Of a DNA stretch of 64,000 nt, positions 63,245 to 64,000 are shown piece by piece (the stretch's first letter is position 1; every line of letters begins with the position of its first letter). Location of the stretch: assembly GCA_002150815.3 (NCBI GenBank), contig NDFF03000181.1, positions 80,009-144,008 on the forward strand, read 5' to 3'. The position numbers and the translations under genes are program-made. This DNA is from Grammothele lineata. Its lineage: Eukaryota; Basidiomycota; Agaricomycetes; Polyporales; Polyporaceae. Below the pieces are notes generated by a model. That model did no database searches and had not been told where the DNA came from. It was given only the letters and a program-made list of their open reading frames with translations.

Positions 63245-64000
63245 GATGAGTATGTGCAGTGGGTGAAACGACGGCGGTAGAGGGTCGAGGGGAGAGAGTC
63301 GAGTGGAAATATCTCGAGCCTGAAGACGTCGTTGAGCCCCCGAGATCCCAGTCGAGATGGTGTAGCGAATAGTGGACGTTTGAACTTTCCTTGGCATTAA
63401 TAGGATTAACTAAAACCTTCGTCTCCGTTCTTCAATAGAATTCTATGCATCCTAGCAAAATGTCCTTTGTGTTTCCATACGTGCGATCGCTAGCAGGTCT
63501 GGACCAGGCTGCCGATAATGGAAGAGTAGCACGGACCATGTGAGATTGTTCGTGTGGGCGCAAAGCCAGGATGGGAGAGAGGTACTTACCACTTCGAGTT
63601 GCATTTGGGGTCCTGGTACTCAGTGTATCACAGAGAAGTATGTCAAATCACCGCCGACGATCGGGTCGAGCTCTCAAGGCCGCGCGATAGTCACATCTAC
63701 GACAGGAACCCCGGATGGTGTGTCTGTAGCTCCGGGACAGGATGTTGGACACCCTTGAACTTACCTCATAATGAGGAGAATCCTATGTCTCTGCCAGGGA
63801 TCTTTCTCAGCAGATACGGCGATGTTGCCAGCGGTGTTGAAGGTTGAACAGCGCGGCCCAGTTGGAAGAAGTTTTGGTGGCCGACGAAGACGCGCAAGGC
63901 CCGGGCAAATTGGTCATTACAAGGGAATGGCCGGGGTGGCGCGGGCCGCGCCAGCGGCCCCCAGGGTAGCCAAGGGTGCGCGCCGAAGGCGCGTTCTCAT
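63245..64000. other. Right edge: promoter of the MDR gene and GC-rich tail
   Basis: No gene recognised. The last 120 bases are strikingly GC-rich with short inverted segments (GCGCGGGCCGCGCC, GCGCGCCGAAGGCGCG). Confidence 0.4.

Overview
This is nuclear DNA of a filamentous fungus, most probably a basidiomycete (Agaricomycetes; a wood-decay lineage such as Polyporales would fit but is not proven). The evidence is genes broken by many 45-70 base GT-AG introns, a basidiomycete-type reducing polyketide synthase, a lineage-typical family of DUF6534 membrane proteins, and fungal LINE and pogo-type transposons. I see no rRNA gene, no convincing tRNA gene and no CRISPR array.

Layout. A DUF6534 gene (1632-3647, -) is followed by a highly reducing polyketide synthase gene, PKS1 (7354-14117, -), a cytochrome P450 gene with an apparent nonsense codon (19528-22010, -), and four more DUF6534 genes (23152-25175 -, 30110-32334 -, 36462-38098 +, 39444-41569 +). 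A transposon-rich block follows: a poly(T)-flanked dispersed repeat, an AT-rich GTCTTA-repeat island with a tRNA-like pol III promoter, a 5'-truncated LINE fragment carrying RNase H (43294 to about 44750, -), and an apparently intact 4.9 kb TIR transposon (45807-50699). Next comes a second, closely related polyketide synthase, PKS2 (52473-59239, -), and finally a medium-chain dehydrogenase/reductase (61620-63244, -).

How the genes may work together. PKS1 and PKS2 share length (6.76 kb), intron positions, domain order and core promoter spacing, so they are products of one duplication. Both show KS-AT-DH-(degenerate ER)-KR-ACP with no methyltransferase or thioesterase domain. That predicts an unreduced, unbranched polyene chain, which a P450 and an MDR reductase could tailor. 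Grouping them as a cluster is inference from proximity. The DUF6534 proteins are seven-helix-like membrane proteins of unknown function that form two paralogue sets (genes 1/2 and genes 3/5) around gene 4.

The most unusual object is the transposon at 45807-50699. It has 25 bp inverted repeats and a TA target duplication, and its five exons are all in phase 0. They encode a single predicted protein of 1364 residues that fuses a Ulp1/C48-type cysteine protease to a pogo-type DDE transposase. Long stretches (about 3.7-7.3, 14.3-19.5, 25.3-30.1, 32.4-36.4 and 59.4-61.6 kb) contain no gene I can recognise. All exon calls were made by eye from splice motifs and protein similarity.
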